From: Zoroaster sp. YZ-2022
Lineage: Eukaryota; Echinodermata; Asteroidea; Forcipulatida; Zoroasteridae
Length of the DNA stretch: 64,000 nt
NCBI GenBank assembly: GCA_029582265.1
Contig: CM055822.1
Location: 5,449,200 to 5,513,199 of the forward strand
Reading direction: 5' to 3'
Both the position numbers and the translations under genes were made by a program. Below, piece by piece: positions 12,730-60,129 of this stretch. Each line of letters starts with the position of its first letter. Within the stretch, counting starts at the first letter, position 1. The notes beneath the pieces are model-generated. The model worked only from the letters and a program-made list of their open reading frames with translations. It was not told where the DNA came from and searched no databases.

Positions 12730-14382
12730 ACGTCCAGGTTGCCCGACAATTTCACCACGTCCCGGGCAATCGGACAGGCGATTTGTCGATGCCCGAGTTT
12801 AAATATTTTTTATTATCAAAGGCATACACGTAACAATACAGTATAGATACATAATATTTAAGGTATTACAGTGCAATGTTTATTTTTTGTGAAACATGCA
12901 ATTTACGTTTCTTTCTACATTCTGTATCCTAGCGCTTATGTGAATAACATAACGATAGGATCATCCTAGCTAACTAAAAAGTAAAAGGTGTCATGCAGCA
13001 TCAAGGACTGGATTCGGCATTGAGGCCTACATCTCCATTCGTCAATGGTTTTACTACAACGAGTAGAAATAGCCGACAAAATGTGAAATATGGCTAAATA
13101 CTGAGACGAAGCCTTGTCCTTGATGCCACGCGACACCTTAGTTTTACCTCACTTTTTAAAAGATTCACAACTGCCCCTAGGCCTACCCCGATTCAAACAT
13201 ACCACTGTAGGTATGTGAAGAAAATATTCAAAGTGAACCAATACCAATGCAATTAGTACCACTGGAAAGAGTTTGAAAAATCCTACACAGTGGTACCAAA
13301 GTTATTGAGATATCTTAATTGATAAGGAAATTACACGCATTTGGAGCTCATTATTAGCGTCATTTCTCTGACAGGTACTTGATTAGAATTTTGTGACCGA
13401 AAACGCGACTTTTTTGAATAAAAACGATTGTGGTTTGAACAAAACGCTTGTGATTCCTTTTTAATCAGCTGCGACCGGTCGCGTCGACCCGCCGCGTCAG
13501 ACTCCGGGTAAGTCAATTTTTTTTGGGACCCATAAAATACAATGAAACTTTGGGATTTTAAAGATGAAATAACAACAATAATGTAGACTAACCTTTCAAT
13601 AATGTAGGATTGGGCCTTAGAGTGGTATTTGTGCCGTCAAAACAGTGATTTCTTAAACTTTTCCAGCGAAGGTCAAAACATTCCAAAAATAAAAAAATCA
13701 AACATGGCGGATGTAAGAGGGGATTTTCCACTACGTCATCATCGTCTACAGCCAATCAGAATGCGAATTTATGGGGATTTCCCCAGCGTGCATGACGCGA
13801 TGCGGAACAGAAATCGGGCAGAAAATATCGGCCGCGATCGATGCGTATCTTCACATACCTAACCACTGCCCATGAAAAATACAAATGAATGTATGGCCTA
13901 GTTGGGCAGCATACTCATGGCAGGCCTGTCAAGTCTGACAAAAAACTAAACAGAATCTTCAGTCGGAATCGATTTCAGTCAGAATCGATAAGGAAGCCAC
14001 GCCACAAGGAGCTGAACAAAAAGTCATTGTCGGGTCATCATTACGCAACACAGTGACACTACCCACTAGCATGACTAGTGCCTTGACCAAGACGTTAGAA
14101 TGGTAAAAAAAAATGCCTATTGATAGATTTAAACAACGAATTGAGATAACTTTTCAGGGGTCTTTCTAACTAAACAAAATAAGAATTCATAATTTGATCT
14201 TCCTTACTCCATTATTCGATCAACCTTTATTCGGGAACCGGATCAACCTGGTAATGCGCACGCATGTGCATGACTGCGAGAACGCGAGAAGAGACCATGT
14301 GAATGTGATTTAAATTTAGCCGGTTACTAAATTTTACACTTCAAAAAACGGTTAATTACAAGCAATTTTTGAAATACGTTAC

Positions 14383-14502
14383 CTGCAATAGCAACTTGAC
14401 TCTTTCGATGGGTGCTACAGCCGTCTTAGAGATGGCTGCAGAAATTCCACCAGCCAAAAGATCTACGACGAAAGATTTAACGTTTTCTTTAGTGATCGGC
14501 AT
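14383..14502 (-). CDS. ANT: ADP/ATP translocase (mitochondrial carrier), first coding exon
   Basis: Forty codons from ATG at 14502. The start is [20 protein letters not shown] and the end is [16 protein letters not shown]. The second half is the start of the first transmembrane helix of the ADP/ATP carrier, including the signature PxxRxK (PIERVK) of solute carrier family 25. The family exchanges ADP and ATP across the inner mitochondrial membrane. The exon stops after CAG at a clean GTAACG donor, at the exon-1 boundary known for animal ANT genes. The remaining exons (matrix loops and helices 2-6) are not found between 1 and 14382, so the first intron would exceed 14 kb and run off the window. 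The alternative is a stranded exon copy; the intact donor and promoter-like upstream sequence argue against that. Confidence 0.85.
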
Positions 14503-14566
14503 GATGGCTGTTTCAGGTTGAAGAGACTGAATTCCACCGGTGTTGCGACAAAATGGTGGTTAACAA

Positions 14567-14583
14567 GCCAATGGTGACGTCAC
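14567..14583 (-). promoter_or_regulatory. CRE palindrome and inverted CCAAT upstream of the ANT exon
   Basis: GTGACGTCAC, a full CRE core (TGACGTCA, 14575-14582), lies about 73 bp upstream of the ANT ATG. The plus-strand CCAAT just beside it reads as an inverted CCAAT box for the minus-strand gene. Spacing fits a core promoter. This is motif evidence only. Confidence 0.5.
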
Positions 14584-15502
14584 TCGTAGCCTTTTTGCAA
14601 CGACGACAGATTCACGTAATAAAATAGTTCATGTTTAATTCGAGGTAAAATAAATATAAATATCTTTCAAAAAATACCTTAAACGATGGACCTTTGGATT
14701 ATTTAAATTTATTTTTTCTGTGCTATTCCAAACAAATGTATTGTAATTTATCAATATGTAATTGGCAAGGAACTTTGCTCATTGATAAGTGCTTACGTTC
14801 GGTGAAGAGGCCTTATGATCACGTGACTGTGACGTGTCATTGATCAGCAAGGAATTTCCCTCCGAAGACACAACTCGATTTTGTAATAGGGGATTACGGT
14901 AACTGGGGGTTAAATTTATAAGGTTACAAATTTAATTAACCGTCCCCTTTGTATATATCTATTCTTCAGAATATGTTTATTTCAAACAATGTATGTGTTT
15001 ATATTTACAAACTGTCTTTTGCTGGGTTTCATTTGACACTCTTGTTCAGAATTTCTTTGAGCACAAAAACATACCTATATTAAAATGCACGAATCCAATC
15101 ACCTGCAGCAGCAGGCTAGTCAGATTTAACGCATTGGGGCGGGATAGGGAAACTCAGTCACTGTGCGGAAATTACTCATTTATAATTTCGGCATGTGACC
15201 CCAAAAGGTCATAGTTCTGGTCAGATGGTTGAAAAGGCCGTGCTTGGCGCGTATTCAAAAACATGTATGGGGTGGGGAGGGGAGGGGCCGGGCTGCACCC
15301 AATATAATATTTTTTTAAAGGAAGGTATCTGGTAATTACCTGACAAAAATATTTTCTAAAAACTTACAGCTTGGTTACACGTATTAATCATCCTGAGAAA
15401 TGATTGAGTCTGAATTAAGTGCGGCTTGCATCCAGTCGTAGAGAAAACAAGAATTGTTACGTCGAATTTTATAGTAAGGCGTAGGACGGCATTTTATTAT
15501 TA

Positions 15503-15533
<31 letters not shown>

Positions 15534-16850
15534 TTTTTTAACATACATAAAAACATGCAACAGTTTTGCATTGTTTTCTCAAATACGTGAGCACCTATTA
15601 TTGCGACAAAACGTTCATAGCTCAGGGCTGAGGGTTGAAATGAACATCAATACCAAATGGTGTACCTTCCCTATAAATATACAATTCAAAGGGGGTGGGA
15701 TTACATCATTCATGGCGCATACACGTGAATTTAAATACCCCCTCTCTCTTTTAGGACTAAAATGGGGTTACACAATTTGCCGTATTAGCTTATAACATTT
15801 GTTTGTATTTTTTGTAATAGTTTTTTTAAGACCCCGACCTTAACATCTCCGGCCCCTTCACTATACATGCCAAAGTCTTACATTGGGAACTTACCTGTAT
15901 TTTTAAACCAATCCAATTATTTTGTTTACTTGTTGAAGTAGGTGTAAGATCGGTAGATTTGTTTTAAAGCGCGTGCTATTTTGATCGTCAGTCTAAGACT
16001 GAATTTCAAAATGGAGTCATAATAGTCCCTCGGAATACGATGGTTTGAATAATAAAAAGTCAAATCGTCTGTACTCTGTTTAATATACTCCCCGTTGTAA
16101 CCCGACCGCTGCCGACAAAGGTTTCTCTGATTGGGTGCATTCGGAATGTCCCAATCAGTAAACAAAGCACATGTTTTCCCAATTGTGATAGAATTCGAAA
16201 ATTAAAAAATTCAAAGACACTTGAAAAAGACAACATTGATTGTAGTGATATTTGTATTTATTAATGTTTTTTTTTCATTTTGTTTAATATTTTCATTTAA
16301 TAAACCACATAAGAAATTGACTACATAGGTACATACTCTTCTAGTTAACAAAAACTGAATGAAAAGGAACTCGAACCTGCGACCTCCCAGTTAATGTACA
16401 GGTGCTCTACCAAAGATATCCAGCCCGAGAGCTAGGCAGAAAGTGCCGTAATCAACAAAGAGTTTCCCGATGAGGGTCAACTGGTCTACGTCTCTCATTT
16501 GGGAGATAAATGGTTTCAATCAGGATAACAATATCTCCCAATCGGTAAAGTATAGTTGACATCGACCCCATGACCTGGGGCCGATGTCATGGAGCTGCTA
16601 AGCAGAGAATTTTCCTTAGCAATATAAAACAGACTACCAGCCAAATTACACAAATTTGTATGGAACTTTCTATGGTAACCAATGAAACTTGCTAAGCAAA
16701 TATTGCTGGTAAGCAATTTTTTCTGCTTTAGCAGCTCATGGCCCTTGGTTGGTGGTCTGTGTAGCCAGGGATCACGCCCCAGGTTACCATGCAAAACCTA
16801 GGAAGCAGCAGTCTGGGGATCACTCAGAGAGGATGTCGGTGGCTTGCTTA
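14584..16850. other. Intergenic DNA without a recognisable gene
   Basis: Contains an ATT microsatellite at about 15497-15535, a CACGTG E-box at about 14820 and, near 16370-16440, a degraded tRNA-related block (GAACTCGAACCTGCGACCTC) like the SINE heads elsewhere. No exon found. Confidence 0.4.
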
Positions 16851-16852
16851 TA

Positions 16853-17118
16853 TACTACTCAAAACAATTTAGGGAACACCGGAATAATCTCAGTTAAAGC
16901 AAGATCATTTATTTCAGATAAACACAATGTTTCACAGAATTGATGAGAAACAACTGCACAATGAAACAGATAATAAAGGATGCATGTAGTGATTACACAT
17001 TTCATGACATGACTACTGAAAGAGAGAGGGGGTTGCAAATAAAAATCCCGGTTCATGGAACATTTCAAACATATTTGATGTTAAAAATCCCGTGTTCCCT
17101 AAATTGTTTTGAGTAGTA
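16853..17118. mobile_element. Mariner-like MITE, TA target
   Basis: The 5' end TACTACTCAAAACAATTTAG and the 3' end CTAAATTGTTTTGAGTAGTA are exact reverse complements. TA flanks both sides (16851-16852, 17119-17120). 266 bp, no transposase. TA duplications and this kind of end are typical of Tc1/mariner derivatives. Confidence 0.82.
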
Positions 17119-17525
17119 TATATTAACCCATCAAATAAACCACTAAAGAGAAACTGAGTAGGCACATACATTACTTTTTTTTCCTTTTTTTAATAGATTT
17201 TGTGAGTTATCAAGGTAGAATCTTATGTTAAACCGTCTATCAGGCAGACAGAAGGGGTAGTTTGTTTTCCTTAAAAATCATTAAAAGTTCTTTTTATTCT
17301 GAATTAAACGCTAGACGACTCAGAGTGTTTTAAGTAGATTTTACATGCATTTCTGTTTTGTCCCAAAAAAGGGCAAACTAATAAAATAAACTTACCCAAT
17401 TATGACTGGTTTTGACAGTCCCAACATAAGTACAGATTTTAAACCTGGACATTGTGATCACCTGTCCACTTCTCATGAATCCCTTAATAAATGTTGACTT
17501 AAAGGAATTGCACACCATTGGTATT

Positions 17526-17862
17526 TCTGTAAATGCATCCATACTTTATAAGAATCAAGAGAGATGTACAGAAACCAATGTCTGTAAATGCATCCATACT
17601 TTATAAGAATCCAGAGAGATGTACAGAAACCAACCAATGTCTGTAAATGCATCCATACTTTATAAGAATCCAGAGATATGTACAGAAACCAATGTCTGTA
17701 AATGCATCCATACTTTATAAGAATCAAGAGATATGTACAGAAACCAATGTCTGTAAATGCATCCATACTTTATAAGAATCAAGAGATATGTACAGAAACC
17801 AACCAATGTCTGTAAATGCATCCATACTTTATAAGAATCCAGAGAGATGTACAGAAACCAAC
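17526..17862. repeat. 55-bp minisatellite, 6 copies
   Basis: Each unit begins TCTGTAAATGCATCCATACT and ends with GTACAGAAACCAA. Some units carry an extra CCAA, giving 59 bp. The array appears to sit inside an old TTAA-type element that begins TTAAAGGAATTGCACACC at about 17500. Confidence 0.93.
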
Positions 17863-18383
17863 CTGTGAAAGTCTCGGCTTATTTCACTATCATTAACAAG
17901 AACATATATATTGTGGAAAATATTGTGATCCTTTTAAAATTTGTAATAAATTTCATCTTTTCTCAAAAATAATTGCTCAGGATGTTTGGTACCACGACTA
18001 ACTTCACTTTGAGTAAGTTTTTAGATTATAATTCAGGAATTTTGTAATCAGGTAATTACCACAGATGTACATTCCCTTGAAGACATTTGACTGTATACTA
18101 TAAATAAAAAGAAAACTCACATTTTAACATATTTATATGGGTGTCCACCTCTCACAAAATCAAGTCTTCATTCACAAAGGTTATGACAAAAGTAACCTCT
18201 GTCATTAAACATGTCTTGCAACAACAAAACAAATAAAATGAGAAATGTGTTTATTTTATGAAGCACAAACAAAGACAACAAAAGTCACGAAATGTCCAAA
18301 AGATTCATTTCGGGGGTTTTGTCATATTTATCTGTTGTGAAGCTGCAAGCTGTAAATCATGATTAAGTTTTGGTAAGGAGATA

Positions 18384-18630
18384 TACTGAGACGCAATAGA
18401 AACTTACCACTTGTTTTGGAATAGCATAAATTGAAATGGTTCAAAATAAGACAACACAACAATTTGGATTAGAAATGTTGGCATTTTATTGAGGAAATGT
18501 CCACGTTTTGTCCACTGTACTCGATCCCATCTGTATCCACTTCACCGTGAGTGCACATATTACATTTGTGCATTGTGATTAGAGATAATTTAAGGTCGAA
18601 AAAGTGGTAAGTTTCTATTGCGTCTCAGTA
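18384..18630. mobile_element. MITE with 30-bp TIRs, TA target
   Basis: TACTGAGACGCAATAGAAAC at the left and GTTTCTATTGCGTCTCAGTA at the right are exact inverted repeats, and the match extends to about 30 bp. TA lies on both sides. 247 bp, non-coding. Confidence 0.82.
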
Positions 18631-18703
18631 TATTTTGTGCTCACAAAAAAAAATCACACAAAGTATTCTGAAAAATGTCTGTAAATGAGTACATTCTTCT
18701 TAA

Positions 18704-19213
18704 AGAGGCACTCTAAGGTCATATTCAGTTTTGTGATGCACTCATTTTCCAATAGATAGAGTCCTTATTAAAGTGTGAAAAAAATTACAAGTCTCTAACT
18801 TCACTTTAAAGTGGTGTAACATATCATTTTATTTGATACCCTTTCAGAGCAATATTTGAAACATGACATCACTATTTTCTTACGGTAAATGAGTTTGTAA
18901 CATTCCATACAGGAATTTTTTGTTTGTCAAAAAGTAAATTTCAACGCCGATTTGATCAAATATTGTGGAGATTCAGGAATGAACTGCAAATTCACCGTAC
19001 AAAAATGAAGAGATCCATTTATTTGAAATGTGACGTCACTGTTGTCTTTGGATGTTAACCAATTTCACACAGGAAGGTTATCAAATAAAATGACATTTTA
19101 CATCACTTTAACGTGAGGTTAAAGACTAATTTTTTTTGGTAATTTTTTCACACTTTAATAAGGACTCTAGTTATTGGAAATCACAAAACTAAATTGGACC
19201 TTAGAGCCCCTCT
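18704..19213. mobile_element. TTAA-flanked MITE, largely palindromic
   Basis: TTAA at 18700-18703 and 19214-19217. Ends AGAGGCACTCTAAGGTC and GACCTTAGAGCCCCTCT. The inner arms also pair (GAGTCCTTATTAAAGTGTGA against its inverse near 19150-19170). No coding capacity. Confidence 0.78.
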
Positions 19214-20014
19214 TTAATAATCAAAATATACGTATAAAACCAACCAATTTCAGCATATTTCATATTGTTAATGAGAAAATAGTGATAATGCATTTAGATT
19301 GTTCAAATTTATGTCTTCAGATGACAGAAATTCATTTTGAAAATTATATATTTAATTTTACTCTCTTTGAATTAAGATAAACATTAATCAAGCAACCTGT
19401 ATAGTTTCAGCTTATTATGTTTAGTCATGAGATTTTTTGTATTCATTGTGGAATGAACCTGAAATTATTTCCAGAAAAGTGACAGCACCTCTGGCCAAAT
19501 TATTTCATGGGAAGATTCACACCATCATCAGCTTTACAACTTTAAACAAAAAGTCATTTACTGACATACAGTGAAGATGAAATGGACAGTTTATATTTGT
19601 ACAACTGTTCATTCTTAACTTGTGAGGGTGCTCTTTTGAGAGAGATGAGACAACAGACGATGTGAGAGATCAATGGAGATTAGTAAGATGATGTGACTTG
19701 TGATGTCACGTCTTAACCAAAACAGGATGAGTGCATATACCACCAGGCAGAATATGTGACCGCGCCAGTTTTGTATACATAGGTCATATTGTCTATATGA
19801 ACGCAGGGTCACAGAAGCACTATAAACCTTGCCCAAGAGAAGTGGTTACTTCAAAAAGTTGACCGACTTGGAACCAAACACTTAATTAACAAGAAAACAA
19901 AACAAAAAGACCAGGAGAGTTATCAATTGTTAAGGCACAAACAATCCGCTTATGACAGCACAGATGTGCTCATGAACATTTTCATTAACACAGATTCAAA
20001 AATGGGCTAATTAA

Positions 20015-20659
20015 CCCTCCTGTGGGAAGTAGCTATAGGGGTCAAAATCAGGCAACTGCCTGTTTTGACTGTTAATAATAATAATAATAATAATAATGTG
20101 TGGACTTATATAGCACACGTATCCACCAACTGAGTGGTGCTCAAGGCGCATTATATTATTACCCCTGCTCATAAGGCTCATAAATCATTCCTGAAACCAT
20201 CTCAGCTCCCTGGGGAGTATACAGCTCAATTGCTGCCATTACAGCGCATATAGGGCTAATCAACCAACTCTGCCCTCACAGGTACCCATTTAACCCCTGG
20301 GTGGAAAGAAGCAATTATGGTTAAGTGTCTTGCTCAAGGACACAAGTGTCACGGCCGGGATTCGAACCCACATTCTGCTGCTAACACCAGAACTTGAGTC
20401 CGGTAAGCTAGACCGCTTGGCCACGACACTCCTGACCCAAATGTGCAAACAGGGGCATTTTTGACTGGTTTTGTCTGTCATTTTGACCACCCTGAACAAT
20501 ACCAGACAATACCAGTCAAAAACGGTCGACTCATTTTGACCTGTAAATGTACTTACTACACGTAAGGTTTGACAGTGTTTGACTTTTAAGTGCACTAGAT
20601 ATACCTTGGCAAGTATATCAACATTTTGACTGATTTTTACCCTTGTGGTAGTAGGAGGG
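20015..20659. mobile_element. TTAA-flanked CCCTCCT-ended MITE, split by a SINE
   Basis: TTAA at 20011-20014 and 20660-20663; ends CCCTCCTGT and GTAGTAGGAGGG. The interior (GACTCATTTTGACCTGTAAA, GTTTGACAGTGTTTGACTTT) is shared with copies at 32420, 40284 and 44708. A tRNA-derived SINE (20074-20432) interrupts it. Confidence 0.83.
20074..20432 (-). mobile_element. tRNA-derived SINE, near full length
   Basis: On the minus strand it starts with a tRNA-Ser/Leu-like head (A box GTGGCCAAGCGGTCTAG, B box GTGGGTTCGAATCC). The conserved body word CTTGAGCAAGACACTTAACC follows, and it ends in (ATT)n. The same family occurs at 27725/28537, 36395, 42646, 54728 and 55095. Confidence 0.82.
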
Positions 20660-20913
20660 TTAAAGGTTCAAATCATACATAAAATTGGCAACTAAACCAT
20701 AGCAATGTTATGTCAACTTGTATAGAGAGTTGTGTATTATATTTTCAATTGCAATCATTCATGTTGTCTTTAAATAGGCAGTTTGCAATAACTTAGTAAA
20801 ATCGTAAGGTGGAATTTAGAAAACAAAAATTTTGCTATGTTAAATATTCACCAATCATCTCTTTACAATTGGTCCCGGCTGGACTCTTTCTTTACTCAAC
20901 TTTCTGAAATCGT

Positions 20914-56798
<35,885 letters not shown>

Positions 56799-57715
56799 GG
56801 CAGAACTTTGACAAATTCCACCGGTTGAAAACAGGAATGGTCGATGTCGATACTGACCGTGTATTTTAACTTCTTCCGAACGATTTCCGAATTCTTTATG
56901 TGTGTTAACTTGTAATTGTAAATACGATGCAGCCAAGTTCATGCGTGTTCACGTACGTGCACATGGAAGCAGCCATGTTTGATACTATAACCACAAGAGG
57001 GCGGTAGTTATTGTCGGTACAATGACTTCAAGTGCATTAATATCGGCACCTTTTTATTTTATAGGATGGGAATTGAAGTTTTCATAAATTTGTTGTAGTT
57101 ATTTACCACTTAAAAAAAAAAAAATCCTTCTTAATTTATGAATAATTCACGAGCTTTAATTGTCATTCAAAGGGAGAAAACATAGCGTGCTACATGTTTG
57201 AAATGGGGCTTGTTTGAAAATAGGGGGTTGCTTTTTGCGCGATGGAAAAATTAGAAGTTCGGAAAAAGCCACAAAATTGGCAGGAGGAATTTTTTCCTAC
57301 ACTCATTATATCATGTACAGCAAGCCTGTACAATTAAATTTCCACCATGGTCATTGCACTATAATTAAGGTCCTGCATGCATTTTTAACGATCCATGCTT
57401 TAACGACCTTGCATAAGCTGTAAATGTTGCAGTGATAATGCGCTGCATTTGGCGTATTATTTGCAGTTGATGTGTGAACCATAGATATAGCTGTACACAA
57501 ATATTGACAGCTTTGAATTCCTCAAAAAACACTTTTGAAGCGTTCATATGTATTCGTGTTTTCTCTAAAAGGAGAGAACTGCGGACATAATTATTTCAGG
57601 ATGCATGATTGGCATTGATTGATACATGCTTTTACCAACTTTATCCAGTTTGCTCTCGGAAAGTATTTCGGTGATAATACTATAATTACCAAGTAATGTT
57701 GTACCTTCCTTTAAT

Positions 57716-57751
57716 CATGGAGGAAGGAAAATCTATTTTCCTTCCTCCATG
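57716..57751. repeat. Perfect 17-bp hairpin, 2-nt loop, flanked by CTTTAAT
   Basis: CATGGAGGAAGGAAAAT, CT, ATTTTCCTTCCTCCATG. CTTTAAT occurs directly before and directly after the palindrome. Confidence 0.95.
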
Positions 57752-57802
57752 CTTTAATTAACTATTTTGTTGGAATTAAGATCAAAAAGCGGGACATATA
57801 CA

Positions 57803-57985
57803 CATTGGCGGATCCAGGGGGGATAAGGGGCTGTAGGAGAGAGGAGGGGGAGGGGAGGGGAGAACGCACTACCATTCCCACAGTGTGCGGGATAAACATA
57901 AGGAGGTGAACTACTTAGTACTGTACTGAAAAATAATTGTTTTTGATTCTCAGCCCCCCCTAAAAATGTTCTGGATCCGCCCATG
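57803..57985. mobile_element. Short hAT-like MITE
   Basis: Ends CATTGGCGGATCCAGGG and CTGGATCCGCCCATG. The GGCGGATCC end type is common in hAT elements. The 8-bp duplication is not clear. Confidence 0.6.
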
Positions 57986-58013
57986 ATACAGACTGTATAG
58001 GTATATCATCATG

Positions 58014-58049
58014 CTGTGTGTGTGTGTGTGTGTGTGTGGGGGGGGGGGG
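58014..58049. repeat. (TG)n followed by poly-G
   Basis: About 12 TG copies, then 12 G. Confidence 0.93.
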
Positions 58050-58091
58050 TTGGGGGGTGGTGCTTTTTCATAGGTCATAATAATCATAGGT

Positions 58092-58163
58092 CATAATAAT
58101 AATAATAATAGTAATAACAACAACAACAACAACAATAACAATAACAACAACAACAACAACAAC

Positions 58164-58196
<33 letters not shown>
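58092..58196. repeat. AAT/AAC microsatellite
   Basis: Mixed AAT and AAC trinucleotides over about 105 bp. Confidence 0.95.
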
Positions 58197-58197
<1 letters not shown>

Positions 58198-58200
58198 TAA

Positions 58201-58600
58201 CAATACGAATTAGGTCCAAAGGAGTATAAGAATCAAAGAAGAGAAGAAAGAACACGAGATTGGCAGGAAAAACCACTTCACGGCCGATTCCTGAGATGTA
58301 CCGAAGACTTGCAAGTAGCAAGACTTGGGAATGGTTGAGGAGAGGAGAACTAAAGAAAGAAACTGAGGGTCTGATTACTGCAGCGCAAGACCAGTCTCTG
58401 CCGACGAATGTGATGAAGGCAAGGATCGAGAAGTCAGATGTCTCTTCTATGTGCAGAATGTGCAATGCGGCGGAGGAGACTGTATTTCACATTGTCAGCG
58501 AATGCAGAGTGCATGCTCAGACAGAGTACAAAGGCAGTACACGACAAGTTGGCCAAGGTGATCCATTGGGATCTGTGTAAGAAGTACGGTGCTGTGCTAA
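58201..58600 (+). pseudogene. Non-LTR retrotransposon C-terminal domain (CCHC-like), frameshifted
   Basis: One frame reads EWLRRGELKKETEGLITAAQ and ARIEKSDVSSMCRMCNAAEE then HIVSECRVHAQTEYK. The CxxC...H....C cluster and following HDKLAKVIHWDLCKKYG (next frame) are the known C-terminal signature of one group of animal non-LTR elements. One frameshift near 58535 separates them. Confidence 0.72.
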
Positions 58601-58605
58601 CGCGA

Positions 58606-58781
<176 letters not shown>

Positions 58782-58789
58782 AGAAGATT

Positions 58790-59036
58790 TATAACGCATA
58801 AATATCCACCAAGAAGTGCTCAAGGCGCTTTACAGTAAACAAGAAATCATACAATAGCAAATGCAATATAATACTAAACAAAAAGATACAAAATGCATAA
58901 ATGAATGTTAGTAGTCCTCATAGGCAATACACATAAGATGAGTTTTTAAGTTTTTCTTGAAGGAATCAACAGATTGAGATTCACGAATGTACAGAGGTAA
59001 ATCATTCCAAAGGCGTGGAGCCACCGTAACTTCAAA
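58790..59036 (-). pseudogene. LINE ORF2 extreme C-terminus and 3' UTR
   Basis: On the minus strand VTVAPRLWNDLPLYIRESQS is followed by VDSFKKNLKTHLM, the standard end of CR1/L2-type ORF2 proteins. The GCTCAAGGCGCTTTACAG tail then leads into the AAT repeat. Confidence 0.78.
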
Positions 59037-59504
59037 AGATCATAGGGGGTCACATAGACACCACCCCAAGAACAAAACCCATGCTGTTTCCATGGGATTT
59101 ATCATCAATGACCTGATCACAGGTGACTTTTCCGTATATTTTGCATAATTATAGTAATCTTATAGGCCGTGGAGGAAGGACCACACGTTTGGAACCACAC
59201 GTTTGCCTAGCTCTCATTTGCCTTATGACCTTGCCTTATGACCTTGCCTGGGTGGGAATAACCAAAACTGAAATCAATGAAGAAAAGCCAAAAGACTTTA
59301 TAAGAGGAAGTACGTTTGTGCCAGACGGAAACGTGGTGGTTATGAAAAACCTTCGTATTTATTGTTTGCGTAAAAAACTATAATCATCAAATACTTTCGA
59401 TTTGCCGGATCTGTCTGTCAAACGTTGCCCGTGCTAGCGTTGGAATTAAAACTACATCCGGATTAGTTCACTGTGACCCTGTAGTATATAGACCCTATGA
59501 TTAA

Positions 59505-59728
59505 AGGGAAAATATCGTCACAATCACGAGGGCATGGAATCGGAGTGCCAGTTTGGATTAACTCAGTGACTGAAAATAATATCCCACATGATCATAAGGT
59601 CATATTACCGTTGCTGCTGCATAAATGTGCCAGTAATTTTTAGTCAACAATGTGTTCATCTTAAACTATAAGACACCGATTCCATGCCCTGTTGAAAGTC
59701 TGCTCTGATCGGTGACGACACTGTCCCT
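59505..59728. mobile_element. TTAA-flanked MITE, AGGG.CAGTATCGTC family (copy 1)
   Basis: TTAA at 59501-59504 and 59729-59732; right end GACGACACTGTCCCT. Shares CATGGAATCGGAG and TATTACCGTTGCTGCTGCAT with 63733. Confidence 0.82.
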
Positions 59729-59834
59729 TTAATGGGTGGTGGTGTGGAGGGTATTCAGCTGGTTTAAAAAAAGGGGACTTGTGTTTAATGCTTAGTTTTT
59801 TTGTTTGCTTGTCGTCAGCTCCTCAGCTAGGAGG

Positions 59835-60129
59835 CAAGGGCGCAACCACTGGGGGGGGGGGGGGGGTCGGGGGTCACGACCCCCCTACTTTTATGTGGAC
59901 CTCCCCAACTTCTGGAACATTTTGGTATTTTATGTATACATGATCCTAGTATAATGTCATTCATGACATCACAATTATGCAACACTTCCATCAACACGCT
60001 GAAATACGTGATATTGAACCAAGACCCCAGCTGCTAGTGGCGTGCTCGCTTCGCTCGCCCGCAGATCACGTTGCTATTGGCTGCTTGGGACCCCCCCCCC
60101 CCAACTTTCAACACGTGGTTGCGCCCTTG
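59835..60129. mobile_element. hAT MITE, 8-bp duplication CTAGGAGG
   Basis: Ends CAAGGGCGCAACCAC and GTGGTTGCGCCCTTG. CTAGGAGG at 59827-59834 and 60130-60137, both exact. The interior has a G tract near the left and a C tract near the right end. Confidence 0.9.

Larger units (their letters stand above)
8763..12975. mobile_element. Candidate larger DNA element with nested insertions (ends only)
   Basis: GCTAGGATGATCCTATCGTT at about 8763 reappears inverted at about 12950-12970. A second inverted pair lies inside it, about 10757-10820 against about 12803-12873 (GATAATAAAAAATATT / AATATTTTTTATTATC). This suggests one old element about 4.2 kb long, now carrying microsatellites and the Mutator-like element. 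No transposase remains visible and the target duplication is unclear. Confidence 0.4.

Noticed and set aside
17473..17766. 97-residue frame with repeated YGCIYRHWFLY
   Set aside because: Translation of the 55-bp minisatellite; no start context or relatives.
59123..59383. 86-residue frame ending KNLRIYCLRKKL
   Set aside because: No recognisable domain, splice signals or neighbours; could not be told from chance.
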